A stretch of DNA of 31,020 bases from Paenibacillus sp. (GTDB lineage: Bacteria; Bacillota; Bacilli; Paenibacillales; Paenibacillaceae), in contig JAQSXN010000001.1 in NCBI GenBank assembly GCA_029256665.1, forward strand, positions 1 through 31,020, written 5' to 3'. Shown here piece after piece: positions 7,461 through 16,765 of this stretch (positions are counted from its first letter, which is position 1; each line of letters begins with the position of its first letter). The translations under genes and the position numbers were made by a program. A model generated the notes under the pieces. That model did no database searches, had not been told where the DNA came from, and worked only from the letters and a program-made list of their open reading frames with translations.

Positions 7461-8816
7461 ATGCTCAAGAGAAAAGCAGGCTCGACCGTTACCGTTCTCA
7501 TTCTTCTGATCTCCGTCATGATGGCCGCATGCAGCGGCGGCAATACCAACGAAGGTTCGCCTTCGCCGAAAGCCGGCGAAGCGACGAACGGCGGCGATGC
7601 GGGAGCGGCGCAGCTCAAAGGCGATTTCGAAATCCAGTATTTCGTCGGCGGGTACGGCGATTCCTGGTGGAAGTCGATGATCGCGCAGTTCAAGGAGCTG
7701 CACCCCGATCTGAAGATCAAGGAGTCCGCGGGACCGAAGATCAATGATCAAATGAAACCGCGCTGGATCCAGAATGACCCGCCGGATCTCGTCTACATCG
7801 ACGGCGCCGGCGGACTCGACGTCAGCCAAGCGGTCAAGGACGGCCAGCTTCTGGATCTGACCGATTGGTTCGCGAACGCCGAGAACGTCGACGGCGAGAA
7901 GCTGTCGGAGGTCGTCATAACTCAGCCATCGCCTATCGACGGCAAGATGTACACAGTCCCGCTTGTCTTCGGCTCATGGGGTACGTTCTATGACAAGGCG
8001 CTGTTCGCGAAGAACGGCTGGGAGGCGCCGACCGACTTCGACAGCTTCTTGGCGGTGAGCGAAAAGATCAAGTCGGCCGGGATCGCGCCTTATATCCATC
8101 CAGGCATTTATACCGGCTATCTGACGGGAGGGTTCCTGTTCCCGGCAATCGTATCCGCCAACGGCGACGATGCTTCCATCCTGCAGGATATTTCCGATCT
8201 GAAGGAAGGCATTTTCAAGAGCGAGCCCGTCCTGAAGGCCGTGGGACAGCTCGTCACGATGCGCGACAAGGGATACATCGACCAGGCGGCCGTCGCCCTC
8301 AACCACACGGATTCGCAGATGCAATTCCTGCAGCATAAGGACGCCTTCATTCCCAACGGGCTCTGGCTGCCGAACGAAATGGCCAAGGATACGCCGGAAG
8401 GCTTCGAATTCGGCTACATCCCGTCCATCTCCCAGGCACCCGGCGGCAAGTACGTCGCCAATCCCTACACGAGCCCGTTCGCGATTGCGGCGAAGGCCAA
8501 AAATCCGGAAGCGGCCAAGGCGTTCATCCAATTCGTCTTCACGAAAAAAGCGGCAATCGAGTGGGCGGAGAAAACGGGCGCTCTCATGAATTTGAAGGTC
8601 GACCTCGACGGCTCGCAAGCTAGCGAAGTATCGAAGGGCGCAATCAAGTTCTACAGCAGCGACAATCTCGTGGTAGCTCCGGCCGTGCCGATCAACGCCG
8701 ACGTGACCAAGGAGTTGGAGAACGCGACGCTTGCTCTGACGGACAACAAGATTCAACCGGACGAGTGGGCGGATCGCATGGAGAAGATCGCGGAAAAAGT
8801 GCGTTCGCAACAATAA
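7461..8816 (+). CDS. Sugar ABC transporter substrate-binding lipoprotein (family 1)
   Basis: A 451-residue extracellular binding protein. The N-terminus has a basic start (MLKRK), a hydrophobic stretch and a lipobox ending MAAC with C24 as the lipid-anchored residue, followed by a Gly/Asn/Ser-rich linker. The mature part has the two-lobed SBP_bac_1 pattern, including WWKSMIAQFKELHPDLKI near the start and NPYTSPFAIAAKAKNPEAAK in the second half. It delivers oligosaccharides to the permeases downstream. GAGGGGAG at 7445-7452 fixes the ATG at 7461. In-frame upstream codons exist (GTG at 7362) but would bury the signal peptide. A hairpin follows the gene and may raise its mRNA level over the permeases. 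The ligand is unknown. Confidence 0.9.
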   Translation: MLKRKAGSTVTVLILLISVMMAACSGGNTNEGSPSPKAGEATNGGDAGAAQLKGDFEIQYFVGGYGDSWWKSMIAQFKELHPDLKIKESAGPKINDQMKPRWIQNDPPDLVYIDGAGGLDVSQAVKDGQLLDLTDWFANAENVDGEKLSEVVITQPSPIDGKMYTVPLVFGSWGTFYDKALFAKNGWEAPTDFDSFLAVSEKIKSAGIAPYIHPGIYTGYLTGGFLFPAIVSANGDDASILQDISDLKEGIFKSEPVLKAVGQLVTMRDKGYIDQAAVALNHTDSQMQFLQHKDAFIPNGLWLPNEMAKDTPEGFEFGYIPSISQAPGGKYVANPYTSPFAIAAKAKNPEAAKAFIQFVFTKKAAIEWAEKTGALMNLKVDLDGSQASEVSKGAIKFYSSDNLVVAPAVPINADVTKELENATLALTDNKIQPDEWADRMEKIAEKVRSQQ

Positions 8817-8838
8817 TAACGCATGAGCTCGACCGGGA

Positions 8839-8870
8839 AAGGGTAGAGGAGAATGTCGCCTCTATCCCTT
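8839..8870 (+). promoter_or_regulatory. Hairpin between binding protein and permease
   Basis: Arms at 8839-8849 and 8859-8870 pair over 11 base pairs with a single bulged base and a nine-base loop. There is no T-run, so it is more likely a 3'-end stabiliser or leaky attenuator than a full terminator. This is a common way to make more binding protein than permease. Confidence 0.5.
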
Positions 8871-8897
8871 CCCCCATTACATTCCCGGGGTGATGGC

Positions 8898-9791
8898 ATG
8901 ACGGCTGAGTGGAAACGGCGATTGTTTATCGCCTCGTTCGTATGGCCAACGTTGATCCTGTTCCTCGTATTCACGGTTTATCCGGTCATTCGAGGCCTCA
9001 ACTACAGCTTGTTCGACTGGTCCGGCTCCGCGAGCTCGATGGATTACGTCGGACTTCGCAATTTCAAGGACATGATCGCCGACCCGGTCGTAACGAAAGC
9101 GATATTCAACGATTATTTCCTCGTCTTATGGAAGATCGTCGGCATTATGGTATTGGCCGTTTTTTTCGCCGTGGCGTTGACCCGCCTCAAGATGCGCGGC
9201 TCCAGGTTTTATAGGTTCGCTTTCTTTTTCCCTAACGTCATGTCGGTCGTCGTCGTCGGCGTATTGTGGAGGTTTATCTATAATCCGAAGCTTGGAATCC
9301 TGAACGGGCTGTTGTCGGAAGCGCAGGGCAAGCCGGTCGAGACGCCGTGGCTCGGAGATTCATCTTACGCGCTGCTGGCTTTATTGCCTCCGGCGATATG
9401 GGCGGGCGTCGGTTTTTTTATGATTCTGATGATCGCGGGCATCAAGGGGATCCCCGAGCCTCTCTACGAATCGGCCCAGATCGACGGGGCCAAGCAGTGG
9501 AAGCAATTCCGGCATATCACGGTGCCGCTTGTCTGGGAGCAGATCAAGGTTTCGGTCGTGCTGATCATGCTGACTTCGCTTAACGGCTCTTTCGCCATCG
9601 TCAGCGTCATGACGGAGGGAGGACCGGATAACGCGACGCAGGTGCTCGGTTATTACCTCTTCCAGATGGGCTTCAAGCAATATCATATGGGCTACGCTTC
9701 CGCGATCGGCATCGTCATCCTGGTGCTGTCTCTCGTAACGACCATCGTGCTGCAACGAATCATGAGGCGGGATTCCGTCGAGCTATCTTAA
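8898..9791 (+). CDS. CUT1 sugar ABC permease (UgpA/MalF type)
   Basis: A 297-residue inner-membrane protein with six predicted helices; the first is FIASFVWPTLILFLVF near residues 10-25. The cytoplasmic EAA loop that docks the ATPase is seen as YESAQIDGAKQWKQFRHITV, about 85 residues before the end. An ATG at 8853 is in frame but lies inside the upstream hairpin with poor spacing. The ATG at 8898 behind GGGGTGAT is preferred and gives a normal N-terminus. It pairs with the next permease to form the membrane channel. No ATPase gene is present in this locus, so an MsmX-like shared ATPase must serve it. Confidence 0.88.
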   Translation: MTAEWKRRLFIASFVWPTLILFLVFTVYPVIRGLNYSLFDWSGSASSMDYVGLRNFKDMIADPVVTKAIFNDYFLVLWKIVGIMVLAVFFAVALTRLKMRGSRFYRFAFFFPNVMSVVVVGVLWRFIYNPKLGILNGLLSEAQGKPVETPWLGDSSYALLALLPPAIWAGVGFFMILMIAGIKGIPEPLYESAQIDGAKQWKQFRHITVPLVWEQIKVSVVLIMLTSLNGSFAIVSVMTEGGPDNATQVLGYYLFQMGFKQYHMGYASAIGIVILVLSLVTTIVLQRIMRRDSVELS

Positions 9792-9806
9792 AGGGGGGGC
9801 TTCCGT

Positions 9807-10652
9807 TTGCGACAATCGGCTGTAAGCCGCATCCCGAGATGGATGTCCGGAACGATTCTCGTCCTGTGGGCGTTTTGCGTCGTTTACCCGGTGTTCTGGT
9901 CCGTCATGGGATCGCTGAAGGATAACCAGCAGTTCTTTAACGGCAGAGCGTGGGACTTGCCCAAGTTTCCGCTGCTGTGGTCCAACTTCTCCTACACGTG
10001 GGAAACCTACCATTTTGGCCGGTATTTCCTCAATTCCATCATCGTGACGGGCGGCAGCATGCTCCTCGCGCTCGTACTTGCCGCGACGACGGGCTACGTG
10101 CTTGCAAGATATACGTTCAAGGGGAGCGGCTTGCTCTATTACTTCTATATCTCCTCGCTTATGATTCCGGCGATACTAAGTCTGGTGCCGATGTTCTTTC
10201 TATTCGATACGCTAAACCTGACCAACTCCTTCCTTGGTTTGATCTTGTTGTACGCGATCGGAGCACTGCCGTTCGGCATCTTCATCATCATCGGATTCTT
10301 CAAGTCGCTTCCGCGGGAGCTGTCGGAGTCGGCGTTCATGGACGGGGCTTCGCATTACGGCGTTTTCTTGCGCATCATGCTTCCCCTGGCGATGCCCGGA
10401 TTGATTACGGTTAGCATCGTGAACGCGCTTAATTTCTGGAACGAATACCCGCTAGCCTTGATCCTCATGAACGATCCGAGCCAATATACGCTGCCTGTTG
10501 GGCTGGCGGTCATGCAAGGAGAGATGCAATACCGGACGGAATGGGGTCCCTTGTTCGCGGGCCTGTTTATCTCCACGATTCCGATCCTGATTCTGTACGG
10601 CCTGTTCCAGAGCCGAATCAACGAAGGGCTCGTAGCGGGGGCGGTCAAATGA
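9807..10652 (+). CDS. CUT1 sugar ABC permease (UgpE/MalG type)
   Basis: A 281-residue permease with six predicted helices and the EAA loop seen as LSESAFMDGASHYGVFLRIM. The C-terminal GLVAGAVK ending is typical of MalG/UgpE-type partners. The start is TTG at 9807, supported by the purine run AAGGGGGGG just upstream with about seven bases of spacing; no ATG fits better without cutting into the first helix. It lies 15 bases after its partner permease, and its stop overlaps the start of the esterase gene (ATGA), tying import to deacylation in one translational unit. Confidence 0.88.
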   Translation: MRQSAVSRIPRWMSGTILVLWAFCVVYPVFWSVMGSLKDNQQFFNGRAWDLPKFPLLWSNFSYTWETYHFGRYFLNSIIVTGGSMLLALVLAATTGYVLARYTFKGSGLLYYFYISSLMIPAILSLVPMFFLFDTLNLTNSFLGLILLYAIGALPFGIFIIIGFFKSLPRELSESAFMDGASHYGVFLRIMLPLAMPGLITVSIVNALNFWNEYPLALILMNDPSQYTLPVGLAVMQGEMQYRTEWGPLFAGLFISTIPILILYGLFQSRINEGLVAGAVK

Positions 10653-11641
10653 TAAAGACCCAGGAAGCGGAGTCGTTTGTTTTCACGGGATGGGAAAAGC
10701 AAAAGACGCGTTACGTCCCGCTGCGGCATGGCGGAGTGAAGATGAAGGCGCACGCCGGGGGCACCGATTATGCCGAAGGCGTCGACTTCGAGGTCGATTA
10801 CATTGCCGGACACATCGTCCGAACGCCGGGGAGCCGGATTCCGGACTGGACGTCGCATCCATTAAGCGGCGTGCGCGCGTTTGACCATACGAAGTTTCCC
10901 GCCTACACAAACTACGATTACGCCGTGTATGCGACCTACGAATACGAGGCTGCGGAAGGCAAAGAGGATTCGCCGTCCGAAGTGCCGGAAACGGCATACA
11001 TGGACGCCCTTCGAGAGAATCTCTCTAGCGGCGGCGAGATCTTATTCGCCGTGCTGGGAGATAGCATTAGTGCGGGATTCGACGCGAGCGATTCCGGGCT
11101 TGCCTTCTTCGGGCGATTGTCGGCGTGGCTGGAGCGGTCTTATCCAGGCTGCCGCGTTACCGTCGAGAACCGCGCCATCGGCGGGGAGACCAGCGAGGGC
11201 GGAGTTTCGCGCGTACTGACGGACATCGCGGTCTTGCATCCGGACCTTGTCACCATCGGCTACGGCATGAACGACCAGAACCGATACGAGCATGGCAACG
11301 GCGTCTCGCTTGCCGATTACGAGAGGAACATTCGGGAGATGATCGACATCATCGGCCAGTCGTGCGAAGCCGCCATTATTCTGGTGACGCCGTGCGAGCC
11401 GAATCCGCTCTGGAAGCATACGAGCGGTCAGATTGGGGAGTACGCCGACGCCATCAGGCGGGTCGGAAAGGAGCTGCAAATCCCCGTAGCCGATGCCCAT
11501 GCGGCGTGGATTCGGGAGCTCGAGGCGGGAAAGTCGCCGGAGAGCTTGCTCATCAACAATATTAACCATCCTAGTGATTATGGACATTTCCTATACTTCG
11601 AAGCGATACGGAAGATATTCCAACAATCAGAGAGGACGTGA
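10649..11641 (+). CDS. SGNH/GDSL-family hydrolase, probable carbohydrate esterase
   Basis: A 330-residue protein without a signal peptide, so cytoplasmic. The SGNH blocks are visible: block I GDSISAG near residue 137 with the nucleophilic serine, block II AIGGETSEGG, block III GYGMND with the oxyanion asparagine, and block V INHPSDYGH with the catalytic histidine. The position three residues before this histidine is Asn rather than the usual Asp, a variation I believe occurs in some branches. The first 125 residues form a separate N-terminal domain that I do not recognise, rich in Tyr and charged residues and probably beta-structured. Its ATG overlaps the permease stop. It likely removes acetyl or other acyl groups from imported oligosaccharides; the substrate is inferred only from context. 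Confidence 0.85.
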   Translation: MIKTQEAESFVFTGWEKQKTRYVPLRHGGVKMKAHAGGTDYAEGVDFEVDYIAGHIVRTPGSRIPDWTSHPLSGVRAFDHTKFPAYTNYDYAVYATYEYEAAEGKEDSPSEVPETAYMDALRENLSSGGEILFAVLGDSISAGFDASDSGLAFFGRLSAWLERSYPGCRVTVENRAIGGETSEGGVSRVLTDIAVLHPDLVTIGYGMNDQNRYEHGNGVSLADYERNIREMIDIIGQSCEAAIILVTPCEPNPLWKHTSGQIGEYADAIRRVGKELQIPVADAHAAWIRELEAGKSPESLLINNINHPSDYGHFLYFEAIRKIFQQSERT

Positions 11642-11645
11642 TTCA

Positions 11646-14444
11646 ATGATGGAGAAGAAGCGAAGCAGGAGGGCGGCGGGACTGATTGCCTTGTCGGTCT
11701 CGCTGGCGGCGGGAACAAGTTCGGTCAGCGCGATGGCAACCGGGGACGATGTTCCAGCCGAGAATACGATCGTCATGGGGACGGAGGCGAGTCCCGCCGG
11801 AGCCTTGGAGTCGGGTCTCGGAACGGCATACGAGCCGAGCGCCTTAAGTTCGATGACGTCGGGCACCGGGGAATTCCATATCGGGGCATTCCAGCAGCCG
11901 ATGATCAGACCGACGGATTACAACACGAGCGCCCATTGGCAGAACATCGCCAACGCTTATTTGGATCGCATGATTTCCGTCGAGACCTCGGGCGGCATCA
12001 ACTACACCAAAGCCGAAAACGAAAACGGCATCGCGAACAGCTACGCGAAAGGCGTGCAGCTATTCGTGACCGACGGCGGATTGTACGACTACCAATCCTA
12101 TACGCCCGCCGATTACGCCACGCTAGAGAGCAGGCTCGCTCCCTACAAGAACGACTCGCGGGTATCCGCGATCAACATCAAGGACGAGCCTGCGGCGTGG
12201 CATATCGAAGGGTATGCCAACACGATCCGGCATGCCATGTCGTACGCTCCGCAGCTGGATTATTACATTAATTTGGCTCCCGTCTACGTGGAGGACCACT
12301 ACTTCCCGACGGCAGGCAAGCTGGCGCTCTCCAATTCGGGCGCCCAGCAGAACGGTACGTTCGTGACATCGACGCAGCGGCTTGGCCAGACGGTCAAAAT
12401 TCCGGCGGGCATGACCAACTTGCACGGCGTCGATCTCAAGATCGACATGCGGGAGTGGTCGTCCGCCGAGACGCTGACGCTCAAGCTGTGGGACAGTCCT
12501 TCCCGGACGACGATGATCGCCCAAAGGAGCTTGGCGGGCAACGGGAGCGGCGACTTCCGGTTGTTTTTTCCTTATTTCGAGCTTAAGGCTCCGGTGACGC
12601 CCGGTTCGACCTATTACGTCGAATTGACCCATAACGGCGGCGGCAATAACAGCGTAGGCTGGGTCCAGCACTCCGACACCAGCCTATATGGGGACGGCGC
12701 CGCTTACGTGAACGGGTCCGCGCAGTCCTACGACTTGTTCTTCCGGCTCTACAAGCCGCGGGACAACACGCCCGACATCCTTTCTCCGGGCAATACGGAC
12801 GGGGATTACGTCTCCAACTCGACGCGGATCGGGCAGACTTTCACGACGCCGGCGAGCGTCAATCGCCGCATCCACTACATTCAACTCAACATGGACGCGG
12901 GGCAGTGGGCGAGCGGGCAGCAACCCATTACGCTGACGCTTTGGGACAGCCCGGCCCGCACGCGCAAGATTTCAGTCTCCGATACCTATACCAGCTCGAA
13001 CAACGGCAATTATCCCATCTTCAAGCTCTATCAACCCGTAAGTCCCAATACCTCCTATTATTTCGAAATCACGAGTTCCAGCGGCGCTCCTCTCGGTTGG
13101 GTAACCAAAGGCACCTCCAGCACGTACGCGGGCGGCCAAGGCTACAAAAACGGGACGGCGCTCGCAGGCGGTACCGACTACTACTTCAAGGTTGTCTTCG
13201 GCAGCTTTTACGACAACTTCATGGACGATCTGCTGGACATCAGCGGCACCGACGAGCTGCTGTTCGACAACTATCCGTTCCGCGCGGGCACCGGCTACGA
13301 CGCCTCTTACTTCCTCAACGCGGAGCTGATCCGCGAACGTGGTCTCGACCACAACGTGAAGTACGGCGGGTACCTGCAAAGCACCAAAATCCAGAATTCC
13401 AACGGCACGTTCGTGAAATACCGCAATCCCAATCTCGGCGAAAAACGGTGGAACGTCTATACGTACCTGACTTACGGCTTCAAGCTCATGTATTGGTTTA
13501 CGTATTGGCAACCGCTGCCCGTCGTTGGCTGGGACGAATATTTCGCGGATACGCCGGTATCGACGAACGGCACGCTGCAGACGGCTTATTACGATATCCA
13601 GGCGCTGAACCGGGAGATGCATTATTTGGGCGAAACGCTCAAGGACCTGACTTCCCAAGGGGTCTATCATTCCGGCACCTCGATTCCGAGAGGGACGCAG
13701 CCGATTCCGGATTCGCTGTACGTCAAACCGGCCGACGCCTCGCAACCGCTGCTCCTCGGCACCTTCGCCAATGCTAGCGGTCGGAAGTACGTCATGCTGA
13801 CGAATCGAGATTACGCCAGCTCCCGCACGGTGACGTTCAACCTGTTCCCGCGTCCGGCATCGGTGACGGAAATTTCGAAGTCGACGGGTCTTGAAGTCGG
13901 CACGGGCTTCACGTACAACGCGGCCTCGGGACAACTGACGATCTCGCTGGACAAAGGCGAAGGCAGGCTGTTCGCCCTGCCGACGGGAGCCGGGGACGCC
14001 ACGCCGCTCGCCAATGGCGGCTTCGAGAGCGGGACTGCCGGCTGGAGCAACGGCTTCGGCGGCACCTTCACCGTCGACGCGGCGATCAAGAGAAGCGGAA
14101 CGGCCAGCGGCAAGATCGCTTCCCGAACGCTCACTCACGCTAGCCCGACGCAAGACGTGACGAACGTCCTTCGCGTAGGAGGGCAAGGAAACTACAGCTT
14201 GGCCGGCTGGATCAAGCTCGCGTCCGGCACGGATCGCGCGCAGGTCGCGATTCAGATCGACGATTCCGCCGGCAGGCACTGGGCGCAGACGGACATGACC
14301 AACGTGAACGCAACGGGCTGGACGCAGTCTACGAAGCTTAACAACATTACGTGGACCGGGCAATTGAATTCCGCGATCCTATACGTGCAGACGGAGAGCA
14401 CGCTGGGCGATCTGTACATCGACGACCTCTCCTTAACCAAGTAA
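11646..14444 (+). CDS. Secreted glycosidase-like protein with interrupted barrel and C-terminal CBM
   Basis: A 932-residue exported protein. Signal peptide at about 1-29, with cleavage after SVSA. A TIM-barrel-like first half (about 75-215) carries INIKDEP with E181 as a possible acid/base, and ends in YYINLAPVYV. Two homologous beta domains of about 140 residues follow (about 228-371 and 382-522). Both contain LGQT/IGQT, an LxLWDSPxRT segment and a P-x-YY-x-E-hydrophobic-T segment ending GWV. The barrel then resumes with LLFDNYPF (538-545) and WFTYW, followed by a beta sandwich. The last 147 residues (786-932) are a CBM_4_9-type carbohydrate-binding module (NGGFESGTAGW... YIDDLSL). No named GH family could be assigned. 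It is the only secreted enzyme of the locus, so it probably makes the first cuts. The start is the ATG at 11646, behind GAGAGG. Confidence 0.75.
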   Translation: MMEKKRSRRAAGLIALSVSLAAGTSSVSAMATGDDVPAENTIVMGTEASPAGALESGLGTAYEPSALSSMTSGTGEFHIGAFQQPMIRPTDYNTSAHWQNIANAYLDRMISVETSGGINYTKAENENGIANSYAKGVQLFVTDGGLYDYQSYTPADYATLESRLAPYKNDSRVSAINIKDEPAAWHIEGYANTIRHAMSYAPQLDYYINLAPVYVEDHYFPTAGKLALSNSGAQQNGTFVTSTQRLGQTVKIPAGMTNLHGVDLKIDMREWSSAETLTLKLWDSPSRTTMIAQRSLAGNGSGDFRLFFPYFELKAPVTPGSTYYVELTHNGGGNNSVGWVQHSDTSLYGDGAAYVNGSAQSYDLFFRLYKPRDNTPDILSPGNTDGDYVSNSTRIGQTFTTPASVNRRIHYIQLNMDAGQWASGQQPITLTLWDSPARTRKISVSDTYTSSNNGNYPIFKLYQPVSPNTSYYFEITSSSGAPLGWVTKGTSSTYAGGQGYKNGTALAGGTDYYFKVVFGSFYDNFMDDLLDISGTDELLFDNYPFRAGTGYDASYFLNAELIRERGLDHNVKYGGYLQSTKIQNSNGTFVKYRNPNLGEKRWNVYTYLTYGFKLMYWFTYWQPLPVVGWDEYFADTPVSTNGTLQTAYYDIQALNREMHYLGETLKDLTSQGVYHSGTSIPRGTQPIPDSLYVKPADASQPLLLGTFANASGRKYVMLTNRDYASSRTVTFNLFPRPASVTEISKSTGLEVGTGFTYNAASGQLTISLDKGEGRLFALPTGAGDATPLANGGFESGTAGWSNGFGGTFTVDAAIKRSGTASGKIASRTLTHASPTQDVTNVLRVGGQGNYSLAGWIKLASGTDRAQVAIQIDDSAGRHWAQTDMTNVNATGWTQSTKLNNITWTGQLNSAILYVQTESTLGDLYIDDLSLTK

Positions 14445-14485
14445 CGCAAGCGGGGGTCGCGGACACTAGCGCGTGGAGGCAGACA

Positions 14486-16765
14486 ATGATGACGGAATTA
14501 CTCGAACCGATATGGATTTGGCGTTCGCGGGAGACGCGCGTCAACGATTTTGCTTATTTGCGCCGAACATTCGAGACGAAGAGGGGACTTAAGTACGCCC
14601 TGCTGCAAGTCTCGGCCCATCATACGGCGCATGTGTACGTGAACGGCGTCAGATTGGGGGGATACGGCTCGCCGGCTCCCACCGATCCGTCCGCGCGAAA
14701 GTATTATAACGAATACGACGTGACATCCCGTCTGGGCGATGGCACCGGCAATGGCAATGTCAATGGCAATGGCGGAGGCATGCATTGCCTGACGGCGGAC
14801 GCGTTGTATCTCGGAGGCAGCGGGCAAAATTACGCGAACGGAGCGCCGGGTTTCTGGCTCCGGCTATCGCTCGAATACGAGGACGGCTCGAGGTCGGCGA
14901 TCGTCAGCGACGCCTCCTGGGAAGCGCTCGCCGACGGGCCGCACGACATCGGCTCGCCGTTTCAGCAGAACCGCCGCTTGTCGCCGGTCGAACGATTCGA
15001 CGCCTCGAAGTGGATTCCGGCATGGCGCCTTCCGGGCGTTGGCCATGGGCTCGCGACGTTGCAGGCGGTACTCTCTCCCGCGGCCGATGAAGGCTGGCGG
15101 CTGATGCGCCAGGCAATGCCGGAAGGGCAGATTGAGTCGGAGATCGCCCCGAAGGTCGTAATTCGGGAAATGGCAGTGGATGAGCTGGTCCAACTATTCG
15201 ACGCTGGGCGCATCGTGAGCGGGTGGCCAAGGCTAAGCCTGCAAGGGCATCCGGGAGCGACGATTCGCATGCGCTATGCCGAGCGGCTCGACGGCGAAGG
15301 CCGGGTCGAGCGAATGGTGTGCAACGAAACGTCGGATACCTACTACGACGAATATGTTATGCGCGGCGGAGAGGGCTTGGAGACGTGGCAGCCGGCTTTT
15401 GCTTACAAAGCGTTCCGATACGTGGAGGTAACGGGATATCCCGAGGCGATCCTCCCAGGAGAGGGGCTTGTCGTCTGCTTTGCCCATACGGACTTGCATG
15501 AAGTCGGCGGCTTCGATTGCTCGGACGCCATGCTGAACAAATTGTTCGAGGTCTGCCTCCATACGCAGAAGAACAACGTGCTCGGCCAGGTCGTCGATTG
15601 TCCGCATCGCGAGCAGGCGCAATACTTGGCCGACGCGGATCTTCAGGCGGAGACGCTGCTCTATAATTTCGACGCCGTAGAGACGCTTCGCAAGACGCTG
15701 GCGGACTTTGCGGACGCGCAGCTTCCGGACGGGAGTTTCCCGTTCGTGGCGCCGGGCAATTACGGGCATCCGGATTTCCATATCCGGATCCCCGAATGGG
15801 ACGCCCACTTCGTCTCCTTGCTCTGGAAGCTATACGAAGCGACCGACGACGTAGGTCTGTTAGATGAATTCTGGGAGCCGCTCCGCCGAATCACAGCCGT
15901 CTTTCTGGAACGCGCGGATAGGGAGACGGGGCTCGTCCCTAAGGGCGAAGGCTGGAATATCAGCGATTGGCCATACCCCACGGTTGATCATTCCGGACCC
16001 TATTTGACCGTCCAGCAGCTCAAGGCGGCGCATGCGCTGGACCTTGTCGGCCGGGTCGCGGAGCTCTTGGGACGCGAAGAGGGGGCGAATTACCGGCTTC
16101 AAGCAGAGTCGCTTCGTTCCTGCATCGTCCGGGAGCTGTTCGACGCCTCCATGGGCGCGTACCACGATAGCCAGGGTTCTTCTTCCAGGCATCAAGGCGT
16201 CACCGCTTACGCCCTGCATACGGACCAGGTGCCGGCCGCTTATCGAACGCAGGCGCTCGAATACGTCGCTTCGCGCGAGTGGGAGTGCCGAACCGTCTTG
16301 TCTTTGCCATTGCTCCGGGCGTTGTTCGATGGAGGCATGGAGGCGGAAGCCTACGCGATTCTGAGCCGCCGCGACTATCCCGGCTGGGGCTACATGGTCG
16401 CGCAAGGGGCGGAATCGCTCTGGGAAGGCTGGGACGACATCGAGAGCCACTCGCACGCTTGGAATGGGTATCCGGCTCGATTGCTGCAAGAATACGTGGC
16501 AGGGATCCGTTCTTTGGCGCCCGGCTTCGCCATCGCCGAATTTCGGCCGTATATCCCTCCTTCGCTGGATCACGCGGTCGCCAGAGTATGGACGCCTCGA
16601 GGAGCGTTGTCGGCAGGTTGGTTCAAGGAGCAGGGGAACATCATCCGCTTCACGGCGGATGTTCCGGAGGGAATAACCGCCTATTTCCGGTTATCGGACC
16701 GCCCGGACCTCCCGGCTCGCGAGCTGCATGGAGGCAAACAGGAGTGGAGGGCGGAGCCGCGATGA
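14486..16765 (+). CDS. GH78-type alpha-L-rhamnosidase-like enzyme
   Basis: A 759-residue cytoplasmic enzyme. It has the bacterial rhamnosidase layout: an N-terminal beta domain (AHVYVNGVRLGGY), a second beta domain near 220-345, an (alpha/alpha)6 barrel and a C-terminal beta domain with YIPPSLDHAVARVWTPRG. Family marks seen: D371-CPHREQ, equivalent to the DCPxRxE motif that carries the acid residues, G633WGYMVAQGAESLWEGWD650, and SHSHAWNGYP. Known members release alpha-L-rhamnose from oligosaccharides or glycosides. A hexanucleotide repeat encodes GTGNGNVNGNGG from residue 86. GGAGG at 14475-14479 is six bases before the ATG at 14486, and the next gene overlaps its stop by four bases. The exact specificity may differ from rhamnose, since the QAQYLADAD stretch after the motif departs from the usual GWxGDA. 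Confidence 0.82.
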   Translation: MMTELLEPIWIWRSRETRVNDFAYLRRTFETKRGLKYALLQVSAHHTAHVYVNGVRLGGYGSPAPTDPSARKYYNEYDVTSRLGDGTGNGNVNGNGGGMHCLTADALYLGGSGQNYANGAPGFWLRLSLEYEDGSRSAIVSDASWEALADGPHDIGSPFQQNRRLSPVERFDASKWIPAWRLPGVGHGLATLQAVLSPAADEGWRLMRQAMPEGQIESEIAPKVVIREMAVDELVQLFDAGRIVSGWPRLSLQGHPGATIRMRYAERLDGEGRVERMVCNETSDTYYDEYVMRGGEGLETWQPAFAYKAFRYVEVTGYPEAILPGEGLVVCFAHTDLHEVGGFDCSDAMLNKLFEVCLHTQKNNVLGQVVDCPHREQAQYLADADLQAETLLYNFDAVETLRKTLADFADAQLPDGSFPFVAPGNYGHPDFHIRIPEWDAHFVSLLWKLYEATDDVGLLDEFWEPLRRITAVFLERADRETGLVPKGEGWNISDWPYPTVDHSGPYLTVQQLKAAHALDLVGRVAELLGREEGANYRLQAESLRSCIVRELFDASMGAYHDSQGSSSRHQGVTAYALHTDQVPAAYRTQALEYVASREWECRTVLSLPLLRALFDGGMEAEAYAILSRRDYPGWGYMVAQGAESLWEGWDDIESHSHAWNGYPARLLQEYVAGIRSLAPGFAIAEFRPYIPPSLDHAVARVWTPRGALSAGWFKEQGNIIRFTADVPEGITAYFRLSDRPDLPARELHGGKQEWRAEPR
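14741..14776 (+). repeat. Imperfect GGCAAT hexanucleotide repeat inside the GH78 gene
   Basis: Six consecutive hexamers follow the pattern ggcaat, with changes in the first, fourth and last units. Six-base units keep the reading frame, so copy changes would alter only the length of a Gly/Asn loop near the N-terminus. Confidence 0.7.

Noticed and set aside
8853..8897. Earlier ATG for the first permease
   Set aside because: It lies in the loop of the hairpin, only one or two bases from its purine run, and would add a Pro/Ser-rich tail unlike other permeases. The ATG at 8898 fits better.
12972..14363. A 463-codon open frame on the - strand opposite the secreted split-barrel gene
   Set aside because: Arg-rich, domain-free product typical of antisense frames in GC-rich coding DNA. 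The + strand gene has a signal peptide and a recognisable binding module.
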